Notes: generated by a model not told the origin, from the letters alone. Positions 1 through 9,213 are shown, counted from the first letter of the stretch. The stretch: 47,928 nt of DNA from Fidelibacterota bacterium (GCA_016844945.1 JAERTJ010000003.1:1-47928); one strand, 5' to 3'. Program-made: numbers and translations.

Positions 1-1
1 G

Positions 2-952
2 CTTTTCGATGACACTTCAATTGTGAATTATTCATTAACCATTCATTCTCCTTGTGTGGATACTGGAACGTCACTCTTTGTCCTCGAGGATGATACATTG
101 CTTCAAATCTCACAACCTGACTATTATGATGACGCACCTGATATGGGTACGTATGAACTATTACCAGAATCAATAAACTATTTCTTCCTGAATATGAATA
201 CGGGGTGGGTCCTGGCCAGCGATTTTGATACAACCGAAATCATCATTACGGATACAACAATTTTAGGTGGAGAACTTTATTACAGAATGCCTGACTGGTA
301 TACATATGAAATCATGAATCTCTTCCGTGTAGATGGAAACCAGGTGAAAGTATGGAATGGTGAATCTGGGGTAATTTTATATGATATTGGGGTACCTCTC
401 AATACGAGTTGGATATACAATAGTGATGTAGGATCTTCGCAAATCACCCTGGTTAGTATAGGTGATACTATTGAGACCCTGGCGGGTACCTATGATAACA
501 CCTACTGTTTCCATCGCTTCATTGGTGCGGATTATGAGTATTACGATTGGTTGGCTGAGGATGGTGGCCTAGTACAACGCGATGTAATCACATTCGCAGG
601 ACTTAGACGATACACGCTCATAGCCCACATTTATGCAGTTGATATTGAGGCGAACGATGCGTCAGGAATACCAAATGGCATTCAATTATGGCAGAACTAT
701 CCCAACCCTTTTAACCCAAGCACTTCAATTCAATTTGATTTACCCTCTCTAGGGGAAATGTCTCTCATTATTTATGACCTACAGGGAAGAGAAGTCAAGG
801 TGCTTTATACAGGAGAACATCCTGCAGGTTTCCATTCAGCTTCCTGGAACGGTAATGACGGGCAGGGGAATTCAGTTGCTGCAGGGATATATATTTATCG
901 TTTACAGGGGCCTGGATTTAGTCAGTCCAGGAAAATGGTTTACCTAAAGTAG
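2..952 (+). CDS. Secreted protein with T9SS type A C-terminal sorting domain (5'-truncated by window edge)
   Basis: The reading frame is open to the first bases of the window, so this is the 3' part of a larger gene. The GTG at 23 is probably internal. The first visible residues (SPCVDTGT, then DAPDMGTYE about 30 residues later) resemble the end of a right-handed beta-helix or choice-of-anchor domain as found in FCB surface proteins. A middle domain of about 170 residues is not recognised. The last 85 residues are a type A T9SS sorting domain: NGIQLWQNYPNPFNPST, then a beta-sandwich with YDLQGREV and AAGIYIYRLQ, ending in a short basic tail (SRKMVYLK). In T9SS this domain directs export across the outer membrane and is normally cleaved or anchored. 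I infer a cell-surface or released protein; its activity is unknown. Confidence 0.85.
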   Translation, partial: LFDDTSIVNYSLTIHSPCVDTGTSLFVLEDDTLLQISQPDYYDDAPDMGTYELLPESINYFFLNMNTGWVLASDFDTTEIIITDTTILGGELYYRMPDWYTYEIMNLFRVDGNQVKVWNGESGVILYDIGVPLNTSWIYNSDVGSSQITLVSIGDTIETLAGTYDNTYCFHRFIGADYEYYDWLAEDGGLVQRDVITFAGLRRYTLIAHIYAVDIEANDASGIPNGIQLWQNYPNPFNPSTSIQFDLPSLGEMSLIIYDLQGREVKVLYTGEHPAGFHSASWNGNDGQGNSVAAGIYIYRLQGPGFSQSRKMVYLK

Positions 953-1013
953 CGCTGGAATTTTTAAGGAGTAATATTGCCGGGCTCACTATATTTTGGC
1001 TCGGGGAATACGA

Positions 1014-1931
1014 ATGATAAAACTCTCTCAACTCAGCAAAAAATTTGGTGACCTGGTCGCCGTAGATGATCTGTCTCTGGATATTAAGCAGGGAGAAATT
1101 CTAGGGTTCCTGGGTCCCAATGGTGCTGGAAAAACAACCACTATACGGATGCTCTGTGGACTTCTTGAGCGGGATGTAGGAGACATTCGCTGGGATACCA
1201 ATGAACCGCTTTCCAAGACTCTAGGCTTTTGCCCCCAGGAAAATCTTTTCTGGCCTCGCCTTAGCTGCTTTGAGCAACTTGTCTTTACCGGACAAATGCA
1301 CAACATGTCTTCAAATGATGCCTGCAATAGAGCACGGGAGTTACTGCAGACACTTGGGCTTTCAGAGAAACGAGACACATTTGCTTCCAAACTTTCAGGA
1401 GGGATGCAGCGTAGGCTGAATATTGCCCTGGCATTAATACACGACCCTCCCATTTTGATTCTGGATGAGCCTGAAGCCGGGCTTGATCCGCAGAGTAGAA
1501 TTCTGGTCCGCGATCTAATCCGGTCCCTGGCTCAGAAGAAGACCATTATTCTCACCACTCATAATATGGATGAAGCAGAAAGATTAGCTGACCGGGTTGC
1601 CATCATTGATCAGGGAAAACTGTTAAAACTGGGGAGTGTGGACTCCCTACAGCAATCCCTGGGAGTAAGTGATGTATTGGAATTAAGATTGGATAGTTCA
1701 GAAGCAGCACAGCTTCAAGATGCACTTTCTGAGAATCCCTTATTCTCCGATGCCACGATTTCCACAGTTGAAAACAGATTGGTACTGCATACAACTCAAG
1801 CTCTGGAGAAGATTTCCGATCTCACCCGATTGGCTCAGGCCTTGGACCTGGAAATCAGTGATATCCAATTCCGCAAAACAACGCTTGAGGATGTGTTTAT
1901 CCATCTCACAGGAAGGGCGCTTAGAGAATGA
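1014..1931 (+). CDS. ABC-2 exporter ATPase (NatA/CcmA-like)
   Basis: This is the ATP-binding subunit of an ABC-2 type exporter, 305 residues from the ATG at 1014. GGGGA lies 6-8 bases upstream, and the conserved fold begins immediately with MIKLSQLSKKFGDL. An in-frame TTG at 996 would add six unconserved residues. Walker A GPNGAGKT is at residues 34-41, the signature LSGGM at 127-131, Walker B ILILDEP at 147-153 and the H-loop histidine near 183 (TTHNMDEAE). The last 90 residues are an accessory domain typical of NatA-like ATPases. The stop overlaps the ATG of the permease gene by four bases, so the two are translationally coupled. The substrate cannot be read; Na+, drug or lipid export are all possible. 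Confidence 0.9.
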   Translation: MIKLSQLSKKFGDLVAVDDLSLDIKQGEILGFLGPNGAGKTTTIRMLCGLLERDVGDIRWDTNEPLSKTLGFCPQENLFWPRLSCFEQLVFTGQMHNMSSNDACNRARELLQTLGLSEKRDTFASKLSGGMQRRLNIALALIHDPPILILDEPEAGLDPQSRILVRDLIRSLAQKKTIILTTHNMDEAERLADRVAIIDQGKLLKLGSVDSLQQSLGVSDVLELRLDSSEAAQLQDALSENPLFSDATISTVENRLVLHTTQALEKISDLTRLAQALDLEISDIQFRKTTLEDVFIHLTGRALRE

Positions 1932-3079
1932 TTTGGTCCATTTTCATAAAAAGTGTTAAAGAGCAGCTACGGAACTTCTGGATTCTGGTTCTCACCGTAT
2001 CCATGGCACCATTTTTTGTCTTTGTATATTTTTTGATTAATGAGGCGAGTCAACCGCATTACGATATTCTGGTATTAAATCTGGATGGCGGTATTCAGTC
2101 TGAAAGCTCAACTAAAAATCTGGGTGAGACAGTGGTACCCGCTCTAAAAGAAATTGTAACCAGCTTGGAGAATGCGCCACTTTCTATCAGTGCTATTGAA
2201 TCTCGTGAGCTTGCCCTCAATCAGTTGGAAACCAGAAAAGCTGAAGCCCTGCTTGTGATACCAACCAACTTTTCACAGGCGATCACAACTGATTCATTAG
2301 CTATACCAGAGCTTGAAATTGTTGGTGATCTTACAACCACAGGCTATTTGATTTCTGCCGTTTGGCTTGGGGATTTACTCAACAGCTACATCGCCGAACT
2401 CACCTTCGAGACCCCCCCCTTCAGCGTGAAGGAAACGGCTCTAGGTCGCTCCGGTCAGGTCGATGAGTTTGAATTGTGGATGCCAGGCATGCTTATTCTC
2501 TCTATCATCATGCTTATGTTTTCCGCTACCATCGCCATCATCACAGAAGTTGATCAGGGTACCATTTTGAGACTCAAGCTATCGGGTATGAAAGCCTGGC
2601 AATTTCTCACAGGTGTGGGCTTAACCCAGGTGCTGGTGGGACTACTGGCAATCATGTTAACCCTTCTGTCAGCGTCAATTCTTGGCTTCGAAATGCGGGG
2701 TTCCGTCCTCTTGTTTTTGCTCATTGCCATTCTTACCAGTATTAGTATGATAGCTTTCAGTTTGATCCTGGCAGCCCTGACCCGCTCTGTCACAGACGTA
2801 CTTGTTGTGGGAAACTTCCCACTATTTCTATTTATGTTTTTTACCGGTGCTGCCTTTCCCATTTCAGTAGAACCCTGGTTTTTTGTTGGTGGCTATGGCG
2901 TGAGCTGGCAAAGCTTGATGTCTCCTGCTCCAGCAATCTCAGCGCTGCAAAAAGTGAGTATTATGGGGGTCGGCTATGTCGAAGTTACCGGCGAACTTGT
3001 GGTCTTGATCGTCATGACCGTGATTTATTTTCTGTTGGGTCTCTGGAGTTTCAACCATCGACACTTGCGAACCACCTAA
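1928..3079 (+). CDS. ABC-2 type permease (NatB-like)
   Basis: This is the membrane subunit partnered with the ATPase just upstream (ATGA overlap at 1928-1931). The 383-residue protein has one N-terminal membrane segment (about 17-38). A soluble extracytoplasmic domain of roughly 140 residues follows, and then five hydrophobic helices between about 185 and 375, the ABC2_membrane_3 layout of NatB/YhaP-like exporters. No third gene follows; the next gene begins 205 bases downstream. The family exports ions, drugs or peptides, and nothing in the sequence shows which. The intergenic stretch 3080-3284 has no convincing gene or terminator. Confidence 0.88.
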   Translation: MIWSIFIKSVKEQLRNFWILVLTVSMAPFFVFVYFLINEASQPHYDILVLNLDGGIQSESSTKNLGETVVPALKEIVTSLENAPLSISAIESRELALNQLETRKAEALLVIPTNFSQAITTDSLAIPELEIVGDLTTTGYLISAVWLGDLLNSYIAELTFETPPFSVKETALGRSGQVDEFELWMPGMLILSIIMLMFSATIAIITEVDQGTILRLKLSGMKAWQFLTGVGLTQVLVGLLAIMLTLLSASILGFEMRGSVLLFLLIAILTSISMIAFSLILAALTRSVTDVLVVGNFPLFLFMFFTGAAFPISVEPWFFVGGYGVSWQSLMSPAPAISALQKVSIMGVGYVEVTGELVVLIVMTVIYFLLGLWSFNHRHLRTT

Positions 3080-3284
3080 AAGAGTAATCTTAGAATTTAC
3101 CCCTCCACAAAGTCATATAATTGCTTTTCATGAGATGGCTGGCAAGCACCAGTATATCCTAGTTCTCTCTGTACAATTCCCCAAAATTATCAAACATGGG
3201 CTATAGATTATTGGTTTAAGCCTGAATATCTTGTAAGCTAGTTGTAAAACATATAGTAGTGTGTAGAAGGGCGCAAAGAACTCC

Positions 3285-4418
3285 ATGGCCAGGTCCAGCA
3301 AAGGCATGAAAATAGCCATCGCTTTACAGCATCTCAGGCTGGATAAATCCGCGACTGAGGATTCGGTCAAACTCGCCTATCGAGAACTGGCAAAGAAGTG
3401 GCATCCTGATAAATATCGTGATGGCGACCCGATGAAGCCAGAAGCGCTCCGGCAAATCCAGGTCATCAATGAAGCCAAAACGGTTGCTTTGAAATATGTG
3501 AGAAAGTATGGCCATTTTCTCCATGTACGGGACGTAGGTGTCGAGGAACCTAAAAGGAAAGCTCCCCCTCGTCCACCCCCGGGACAAGGGGCGCCTCGAG
3601 CAAAAAAACAAGAGCCTCCCAAACAGAAACGACAGCAGACAGGTACCAGGCAAGCGCCCCCTAAAGAAGAGCCGCCTAAAAAAGAACGTTATCAGTCCAA
3701 GCCTCCACCCAGGCCAAAGTCTAAACCGAAGCCACCTCCGCGGGCTGAACCCAGACCAAAGGCAGCCCATGCGAATGATATGGATGAAGGGCTTTCCTTC
3801 TCAGATTATCTCCCGAGTCAGACAACCCTGGTTGCTATTATTGCCCTGGCTACCATTGTCTTTTTCATGTACTCAATGATTTCCAACCTTTTTAACTCTC
3901 CCATGGACAAATTCAAATCCTACACAGAGCAGGTCAACCGTGGAGAGGTCAAGCTGATCCCTGCAAAAAAACCAGCTGTCATCGATGAAGAAGAACTGGT
4001 TGAGGAAATGATCGCAGAAGAGGAGGAAGCAGAGGTGGCACAACTGGATACCTTTTTTACCCTGGGATCTGAAAAAGAATGGGTCTCCTATGTACAGGGA
4101 CCACCGCTTCAGATCAAGGGAGCTATCTGGCGCTATGGGTTTTCCACCATTACTTTTGAAGGAAATAAAGTTGTGGGATGGAATAACTCAGCGCTGAATC
4201 CCATCAAAGTTGGAATCATTACAGACCCAAATGAAGTTTACCCTTATTCAACCTGGGGAATCGGTTCAAAAATAAATGATGTCGTTGCGTTACAGGGGCC
4301 GCCAGATGTTGTTGTGGACAGTCTCTGGTCGTATGGCGAAGCCAAAGTCATGTTTAGCGCAGATACCGTGATATCCTGGGTTGATGACATGCAAAACAGG
4401 CTGAATGTCGGTAAGTAG
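3285..4418 (+). CDS. Membrane-anchored J-domain protein with duplicated C-terminal module
   Basis: The first 75 residues are a J domain with the HPD motif at 40-42 (KKWHPDKY), the element that stimulates DnaK ATPase. A Pro/Lys/Arg-rich linker of about 75 residues (90-160) follows, then one membrane segment at about 180-203 (TLVAIIALATIVFFMYS). An acidic stretch (235-255) leads to two tandem copies of a module of about 52 residues (258-309 and 324-375). Both share G-S, V, QGPP, W-YG, F and V-W at matching spacing. The module resembles small SmpA/BamE-like beta repeats seen in Gram-negative proteins; that is an impression, not a search result. The topology suggests a cytoplasmic J domain and extracytoplasmic repeats. 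It has no Zn-finger or client-binding domains, so it is not canonical DnaJ. Confidence 0.82.
   Translation: MARSSKGMKIAIALQHLRLDKSATEDSVKLAYRELAKKWHPDKYRDGDPMKPEALRQIQVINEAKTVALKYVRKYGHFLHVRDVGVEEPKRKAPPRPPPGQGAPRAKKQEPPKQKRQQTGTRQAPPKEEPPKKERYQSKPPPRPKSKPKPPPRAEPRPKAAHANDMDEGLSFSDYLPSQTTLVAIIALATIVFFMYSMISNLFNSPMDKFKSYTEQVNRGEVKLIPAKKPAVIDEEELVEEMIAEEEEAEVAQLDTFFTLGSEKEWVSYVQGPPLQIKGAIWRYGFSTITFEGNKVVGWNNSALNPIKVGIITDPNEVYPYSTWGIGSKINDVVALQGPPDVVVDSLWSYGEAKVMFSADTVISWVDDMQNRLNVGK
4056..4409 (+). repeat. Intragenic duplication: two copies of a 52-residue module in the J-domain protein
   Basis: Codons 258-309 (4056-4211) and 324-375 (4254-4409) encode two diverged copies of the same module. 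Shared positions in order are G-S, a hydrophobic-V pair, QGPP, W-x-YG, a hydrophobic-x-F, V-x-x-W and N-x-x-x-V. They are diverged at the nucleotide level, so the duplication is old or under protein-level constraint only. Confidence 0.75.
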
Positions 4419-4851
4419 TCGTCAAATTTGCTTCCTGAGAGTAGCGTCATATTGCATTGTTCCATTTTTCGAATCTTTTTGGGTTTAAGGGGTTCGATTT
4501 ACAACCCTCACAAAGAAGTTTACGAATAAATCGAACTGCGCCCATTACATCATTGAAATCATTGCCTTCTTCTTTTCGTTAAAGAATGTTCGACTTTCGA
4601 CTTTCGACTTTCGACTTTCGACTTTCGACTTTCGACTTTCGACTTTCGACCATTTCACAAACTCCTCAACCCAAAGTCACATTTCCCCTTACAGACACCT
4701 CTTACCCCGTATAAATTCATAGCTTGAAAATTAATGAAAGGTATGGCTGTAGGCTTTCTCTTGAGATTCATCGCCATGACCAGAATGACCCTAAGATTAA
4801 ATCGGTAGAACCGGTGAAATCGATGGATCTTAAATAGGTATTATTGAAAAA
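4419..4851. other. Intergenic region upstream of valS
   Basis: This 433-base stretch separates the J-domain gene from valS. It holds a heptamer tandem repeat at 4589-4650. I see no tRNA, no conserved ORF on either strand, and no clear T-tract terminator. An open frame crosses 4768-5325 on the minus strand, but it is the antisense shadow of valS. A valS promoter is expected between 4651 and 4851 but I cannot assign its boxes. Confidence 0.6.
4589..4650. repeat. Tandem heptamer repeat (TTTCGAC)n, about 8.9 copies
   Basis: A TTCGAC hexamer is followed by eight perfect, uninterrupted copies of TTTCGAC, 62 bases in all. It lies about 200 bases upstream of the valS start and outside any supported gene. 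There are no spacers, so it is not a CRISPR. Its unit length and perfection are those of a simple sequence repeat that can gain or lose copies by slippage. Confidence 0.95.
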
Positions 4852-7512
4852 ATGACACAAGAACTCAGTAAACGTTACGACGCCTCGCTCATTGAGGACA
4901 AGTGGTACCAGCATTGGTTGGACCAGAATTATTTTCACTCTGAACCAGATTCTGAAAAAGAACCCTATACTATCGTCATACCACCCCCCAATGTGACTGG
5001 AATTCTTACACTGGGTCACGTTCTGAATAATACCATGCAGGACATTCTTATGCGCTGGAGACGTATGCAGGGCAGGGAAGCCTGCTGGATTCCTGGAACC
5101 GATCATGCCTCCATTGCCACCGAAACCAAAGTTGTCAACATGCTCCGCGAGCAGGGCATCACAAAACATGAGATTGGTCGTGATGAATTCCTGAAACATG
5201 CCTGGGTATGGAAAGAAAAATATGGCGGGATCATCATTGAGCAGTTGAAGAAGCTCGGGGCTTCCTGCGACTGGGAGCGAGAACGCTTCACCATGGATGA
5301 TGACTATTACAAAGCAGTTCTTCATTCCTTTGTCGAACTATATAACAGGGGATACATCTACCGGGGAACACGCCTGGTGAACTGGTGTCCCGCAACAAAA
5401 TCGGCAATTTCAGACGAAGAGGTTATCTATCAGGAGCGCAACAGCCATCTCTGGCATATGCGTTATCCTATCAAAGATTCTGATAATTATCTTGTTGTGG
5501 CAACGACACGACCCGAGACCATGTTGGGGGATACCGGTGTTGCCGTTCATCCAGAAGACGAGCGTTATAAAGATCTTATTGGAGAATCTGTTGTCCTACC
5601 CCTTGTCGGTCGTGAGATCCCAATCTTCGCTGATGATTATGTGGATAAAGAATTTGGAACGGGTTGCGTGAAAGTCACCCCGTCCCATGATCCCAATGAC
5701 TGGGAAATGGGGAAGCGTCACAACCTGGAATTCATCAATATTTTTAATGAAGATGCCAGCTTGAATGAGAATGTCCCCGGTAAATTTATCGGGCTGGACA
5801 GGTTTGAAGCACGCGAAGCTGTTATTGAACAGCTCAAGGAACATGACCTCATGGAAAAAATTGAGGAGCATATTCATAAAGTAGGTTATTCAGAGCGGGG
5901 CAATGTTCCCATCGAACCCTTTCAGTCCGAACAGTGGTTCATGAATATGACCGAACTGGTTAAGCCTGCCCTTCAAGCCGTTCGTGAAGACAAAATCAAG
6001 TTTCACCCCGCCCATTGGACCAAGACCTACGAACACTGGATGACTAACATTAAAGATTGGTGTATCAGTCGACAATTGTGGTGGGGACATCGTATTCCCG
6101 TATACACCTGTCAGGACTGTGGTGAAATCATGGTTCAAGTTGATGCACCTGAGGTTTGCAGCAAATGTGATTCAACAAACCTTAAGCAGGATGAAGATGT
6201 GCTTGATACCTGGTCCAGTTCCTGGTTATGGCCCTTTGCTGTCCATCAATGGCCAGGAGAAGACAAGGAGTTGGACTATTATTATCCGACCAACGACCTG
6301 GTTACAGGTCCTGATATCATCTTCTTCTGGGTGGCTCGTATGATTATGGCGGGCTATGAATTCAAAGGTGACATCCCTTTTGAGAATGTCTATTTCACCA
6401 GCATTATCCGTGATGAACAGGGTCGTAAAATGTCGAAATCTCTGGGGAACTCGCCAGATCCATTAGATCTCATTGCAAAATATGGTGCGGATGCTCTGCG
6501 ATTTGGTGTCATGCTTATAGCTCCCAAAGGCCAGGATATCCTGTTCTCAGAAGATCGTCTGGAAGTGGCTCGAAATTTTATGAACAAAGTCTGGAACGCC
6601 AGTCGCTTTGTGCTCATGAATAAGGATTTTGATCTGACAGAGGATCATTTGAACCCAGAGAAGTGGGCGGATCTTGAATTAGCAGATCGCTGGATTCTGC
6701 ATCGCTTGAATGTCACAATCGAAAGAGTAACTAAACAATTAGATGGTTTTTCCTTTGATGAAACGGCTCGCTCTCTTTGGGACTTCATCTGGAATGATTT
6801 CTGTGACTGGTATATAGAGATGATCAAACTCCGGCTTTATGATGGTACGCCAGAGCAGAAGCAAGCAGCCATGTCTGTAGCTATTTATGTGCTCCGTGAT
6901 ATCATGAAAATGCTTCATCCCTATGCTCCCTTTATGAGCGAAGAAATATGGCAACAAATCAAACTGTCAAATGAAGATGATCTCATTGTTACCGCCTGGC
7001 CGGTTGTCAGTGAGGCGTTTAAAGCGCCTGAAGAAGCAAAAAACACGGATTTTCTAAAAAAAGTGATCACAGCTGTGAGAACCGTTCGCTCAGAGATGAA
7101 TGTACCGCCATCACAGGGAATCAACCTGGTTGGAAAAGTTCATACCCAGAATCAATTGGATATCCTTGAACAAAATGCTACAACCATTGCCAAGCTTATC
7201 AGAGCTGACGATATCACGCTGGGACTAGATGTTGAGAAACCTCGTTTCGCAGCTTCAGCTATGGTAGAGAAAATGGAGCTCTTCATCCCTCTGGAAGGCA
7301 TCATTGATCTGGACAAGGAAGTGGAACGTCTGGAAAAAGAAATAGCCACCACTGAGGGTCTTCTCAAATCAGTTCAGGGAAAATTGGCAAACAAAAATTT
7401 TGTTGATCGTGCACCTGAGGCGATTGTTAACAAAGAAAAAGACAAACTTGATCATTATGGTGAGTCTCTGGAAAAGCTGAAAGCACACCTTAAAACAATG
7501 AAAGCTCTATAA
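4852..7512 (+). CDS. valS: Valine--tRNA ligase
   Basis: This class I aminoacyl-tRNA synthetase charges tRNA-Val in the cytoplasm; the length (886 residues) is typical. The HIGH-type motif is TLGHVL near residues 53-58, preceded by PPPNVTG. GTDHASIATE follows, then the CP1 editing domain with TTRPETMLGDT. A Zn-binding pair starts near 420 (CQDCG, then CSKC), and KMSKS is at 526-530. The anticodon-binding domain and a C-terminal coiled-coil arm (IDLDKEVERLEKEI onward) complete the protein. The ATG at 4852 gives the canonical N-terminus (LSKRYD, IEDKWYQHW). It appears monocistronic: a 433-base gap lies upstream and a hairpin downstream. The first HIGH position is Leu rather than His, which does not question the call. 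Confidence 0.97.
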   Translation: MTQELSKRYDASLIEDKWYQHWLDQNYFHSEPDSEKEPYTIVIPPPNVTGILTLGHVLNNTMQDILMRWRRMQGREACWIPGTDHASIATETKVVNMLREQGITKHEIGRDEFLKHAWVWKEKYGGIIIEQLKKLGASCDWERERFTMDDDYYKAVLHSFVELYNRGYIYRGTRLVNWCPATKSAISDEEVIYQERNSHLWHMRYPIKDSDNYLVVATTRPETMLGDTGVAVHPEDERYKDLIGESVVLPLVGREIPIFADDYVDKEFGTGCVKVTPSHDPNDWEMGKRHNLEFINIFNEDASLNENVPGKFIGLDRFEAREAVIEQLKEHDLMEKIEEHIHKVGYSERGNVPIEPFQSEQWFMNMTELVKPALQAVREDKIKFHPAHWTKTYEHWMTNIKDWCISRQLWWGHRIPVYTCQDCGEIMVQVDAPEVCSKCDSTNLKQDEDVLDTWSSSWLWPFAVHQWPGEDKELDYYYPTNDLVTGPDIIFFWVARMIMAGYEFKGDIPFENVYFTSIIRDEQGRKMSKSLGNSPDPLDLIAKYGADALRFGVMLIAPKGQDILFSEDRLEVARNFMNKVWNASRFVLMNKDFDLTEDHLNPEKWADLELADRWILHRLNVTIERVTKQLDGFSFDETARSLWDFIWNDFCDWYIEMIKLRLYDGTPEQKQAAMSVAIYVLRDIMKMLHPYAPFMSEEIWQQIKLSNEDDLIVTAWPVVSEAFKAPEEAKNTDFLKKVITAVRTVRSEMNVPPSQGINLVGKVHTQNQLDILEQNATTIAKLIRADDITLGLDVEKPRFAASAMVEKMELFIPLEGIIDLDKEVERLEKEIATTEGLLKSVQGKLANKNFVDRAPEAIVNKEKDKLDHYGESLEKLKAHLKTMKAL

Positions 7513-7531
7513 CACCGTTTTGCTACAGAAC

Positions 7532-7558
7532 CTTGCGAAGGTTTAAAACCTTCGCAAG
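7532..7558 (+). terminator. Perfect 10-bp hairpin after valS (possible terminator or repeat palindrome)
   Basis: CTTGCGAAGG (7532-7541) and CCTTCGCAAG (7549-7558) are perfect inverted repeats around TTTAAAA, and the TTT/AAA in the loop can extend the stem. It starts 19 bases after the valS stop. There is no T-tract after the stem (ATTATCGG follows), so intrinsic termination is uncertain. An mRNA 3' end stabiliser or a dispersed palindromic element fits equally well. Confidence 0.5.
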
Positions 7559-7581
7559 ATTATCGGTAATTAAAGGTCCCT

Positions 7582-9213
7582 ATGAAAAAACTATTAATTC
7601 TAATCTTCCTCACTCTCATGCTCTTCTCATGTAAGCAGGAGGCAGAGAAGCCCCGTCTGGTGGTTGTCATTTCAATTGACCACCTCGCATACTTCACCTG
7701 GTCCCATTACCTCCCCTCATTCTCTGGTGGGTTCAAATGGCTCCACGACAACGGTGTCAGTTTCGATAATGCCCATCATGAGCATGGCTATTGTGCAACG
7801 GGTCCCGGACATTTTGTTCTTGGGTCGGGCTTACATCCAGGTCCTGCAGGTATTCTTGGAAACACCTGGTATGACCGAAACTTGAAAAAAGATGTCTATT
7901 GTGTTGAGGATTCTACTGCCCATGAGTTAGATATTCCAGCTTATCAAGTTTCCTACGGTCCAATAAAAGGCACAACCTATGGGGATTGGTTAAAAGCTGA
8001 CAGCCCCGAATCGAAGGTATATGGAGTAGCCTGTAAAGACCGGGCTGCCATTATGATGGCAGGTAAAAACCCAGATCTGGCAGTTTGGTATAACTGGCGT
8101 GGTGCCTTTACAACAACGGATTACTACACTGATTCTATACCAGACTGGTTACATGAATTTAATTCACATCAAAACATCCTGTCTTATCGTGATTCAGTGT
8201 GGGAGAGTGATTTGGATGAAGTTGCTTTTGCAGCATATACCCATGCTGACTCTTTCTATGGTGAAACCGATCGTTTTGAATCCGAGATCTATTCACCCAC
8301 CATGCCCATAGGGTTTGAGCCTGGATGGGATGATGGAAAAATCTATACAGAATTTGCGAGTCGCCCCTGGATGGACAGGGCAACCCTTGATTTAGCCACT
8401 ACAGTGATCAATCGTAACGATGTCGGTGCTGACGATGTACCTGATGTTTTGAGCATTGGTCTTTCCACCATGGATCTTCTGGCTCACTATTATGGACCCT
8501 TTTCACATGAAGTAATGGATCATCTAACAAAGTTGGATGGATATTTAATGACTTTTATTGAGGATTTAGATGCCACAGTAGGTCTTGAGAACATCGTGTT
8601 TGCCCTTTCATCAGATCATGGTGGACTTCCCCTTCCCGAACATTGGACGCATATTCAAAAAAGAGTAGGTGGGCGTGTGGATGAAGCGTTTTATCTGGCA
8701 ACACGAGCAAAAGCCTATGCAGAAATTGACTCTTTATACGGGCACCATGATTTCATTCACCGTAAGGGTTCGAGTTACTATTACAATTTTGACATGATGG
8801 ATTCCATGGGTGTAGAATCCACGGTTATTGATTCAATTCTCCAAACTTTTATGGAATCTGTTGAGGGTATTCATAGACTGTACACAAAACAGGAACTGTT
8901 AAACGCTGATACCTCAGATTTTAGAATGGCTCGCCTTAAGAACTTCATGCACCCGGAGCTAAGTCCCGATCTGTATACGCTCATTGAAGAGGGTTGGCTG
9001 TTTCGAAACCCCTATGGTACCTCCCATAGTACACCCTATGAATATGATAGTCATGTTCCCCTGGTTTTTAGTGCGGTAAACCTGAAGGGCGTAACGTTAA
9101 ATGATTCTGTGGCGACCATTGATCTTGCACCGACCCTTGGTGAAATTTTAAAAACTACTCCCCTGAATAAAATTGATGGACAGAGTCTGTTTCATCTCTT
9201 CCCGGAAGAATAA
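7582..9213 (+). CDS. PafA-like alkaline phosphatase, lipoprotein
   Basis: This is a 543-residue alkaline phosphatase superfamily enzyme. The N-terminus is a lipoprotein signal with lipobox LFSC (Cys17). Metal and active-site positions are readable by comparison with PafA of Elizabethkingia: Asp33 (SIDH), nucleophile Thr73 in CATGPGH, Asn94 (GNTWYD), and Lys152/Arg154 (CKDRAA) matching the Lys-x-Arg pair of the monoesterase clade. Further metal ligands lie in STMDLLAHYYGP, SSDHGG and DSHVPLVF. The full set suggests an active phosphate monoesterase at the cell envelope that releases phosphate from organic esters. It appears to be a single gene, with a hairpin upstream and a strong terminator downstream. 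No Pho-type operator was recognised. Confidence 0.88.
   Translation: MKKLLILIFLTLMLFSCKQEAEKPRLVVVISIDHLAYFTWSHYLPSFSGGFKWLHDNGVSFDNAHHEHGYCATGPGHFVLGSGLHPGPAGILGNTWYDRNLKKDVYCVEDSTAHELDIPAYQVSYGPIKGTTYGDWLKADSPESKVYGVACKDRAAIMMAGKNPDLAVWYNWRGAFTTTDYYTDSIPDWLHEFNSHQNILSYRDSVWESDLDEVAFAAYTHADSFYGETDRFESEIYSPTMPIGFEPGWDDGKIYTEFASRPWMDRATLDLATTVINRNDVGADDVPDVLSIGLSTMDLLAHYYGPFSHEVMDHLTKLDGYLMTFIEDLDATVGLENIVFALSSDHGGLPLPEHWTHIQKRVGGRVDEAFYLATRAKAYAEIDSLYGHHDFIHRKGSSYYYNFDMMDSMGVESTVIDSILQTFMESVEGIHRLYTKQELLNADTSDFRMARLKNFMHPELSPDLYTLIEEGWLFRNPYGTSHSTPYEYDSHVPLVFSAVNLKGVTLNDSVATIDLAPTLGEILKTTPLNKIDGQSLFHLFPEE

Noticed and set aside
3231..3257. Promoter-like TTGTAA and TATAGT boxes before the J-domain gene
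   Set aside because: Spacing is 15 bases and the match is weak in AT-rich DNA, so it was not listed as a feature.
4480..4530. tRNA-like T-loop sequence (GGTTCGATT)
   Set aside because: No acceptor, D or anticodon stem can be built around it.
4589..4650. Possible CRISPR array
   Set aside because: The heptamers are directly adjacent with no spacers and are far shorter than CRISPR repeats.
4768..5325. Open frame of 185 codons on the minus strand
   Set aside because: Most of it lies antisense to the valS start, which has full family motifs; its own product has no recognisable feature.
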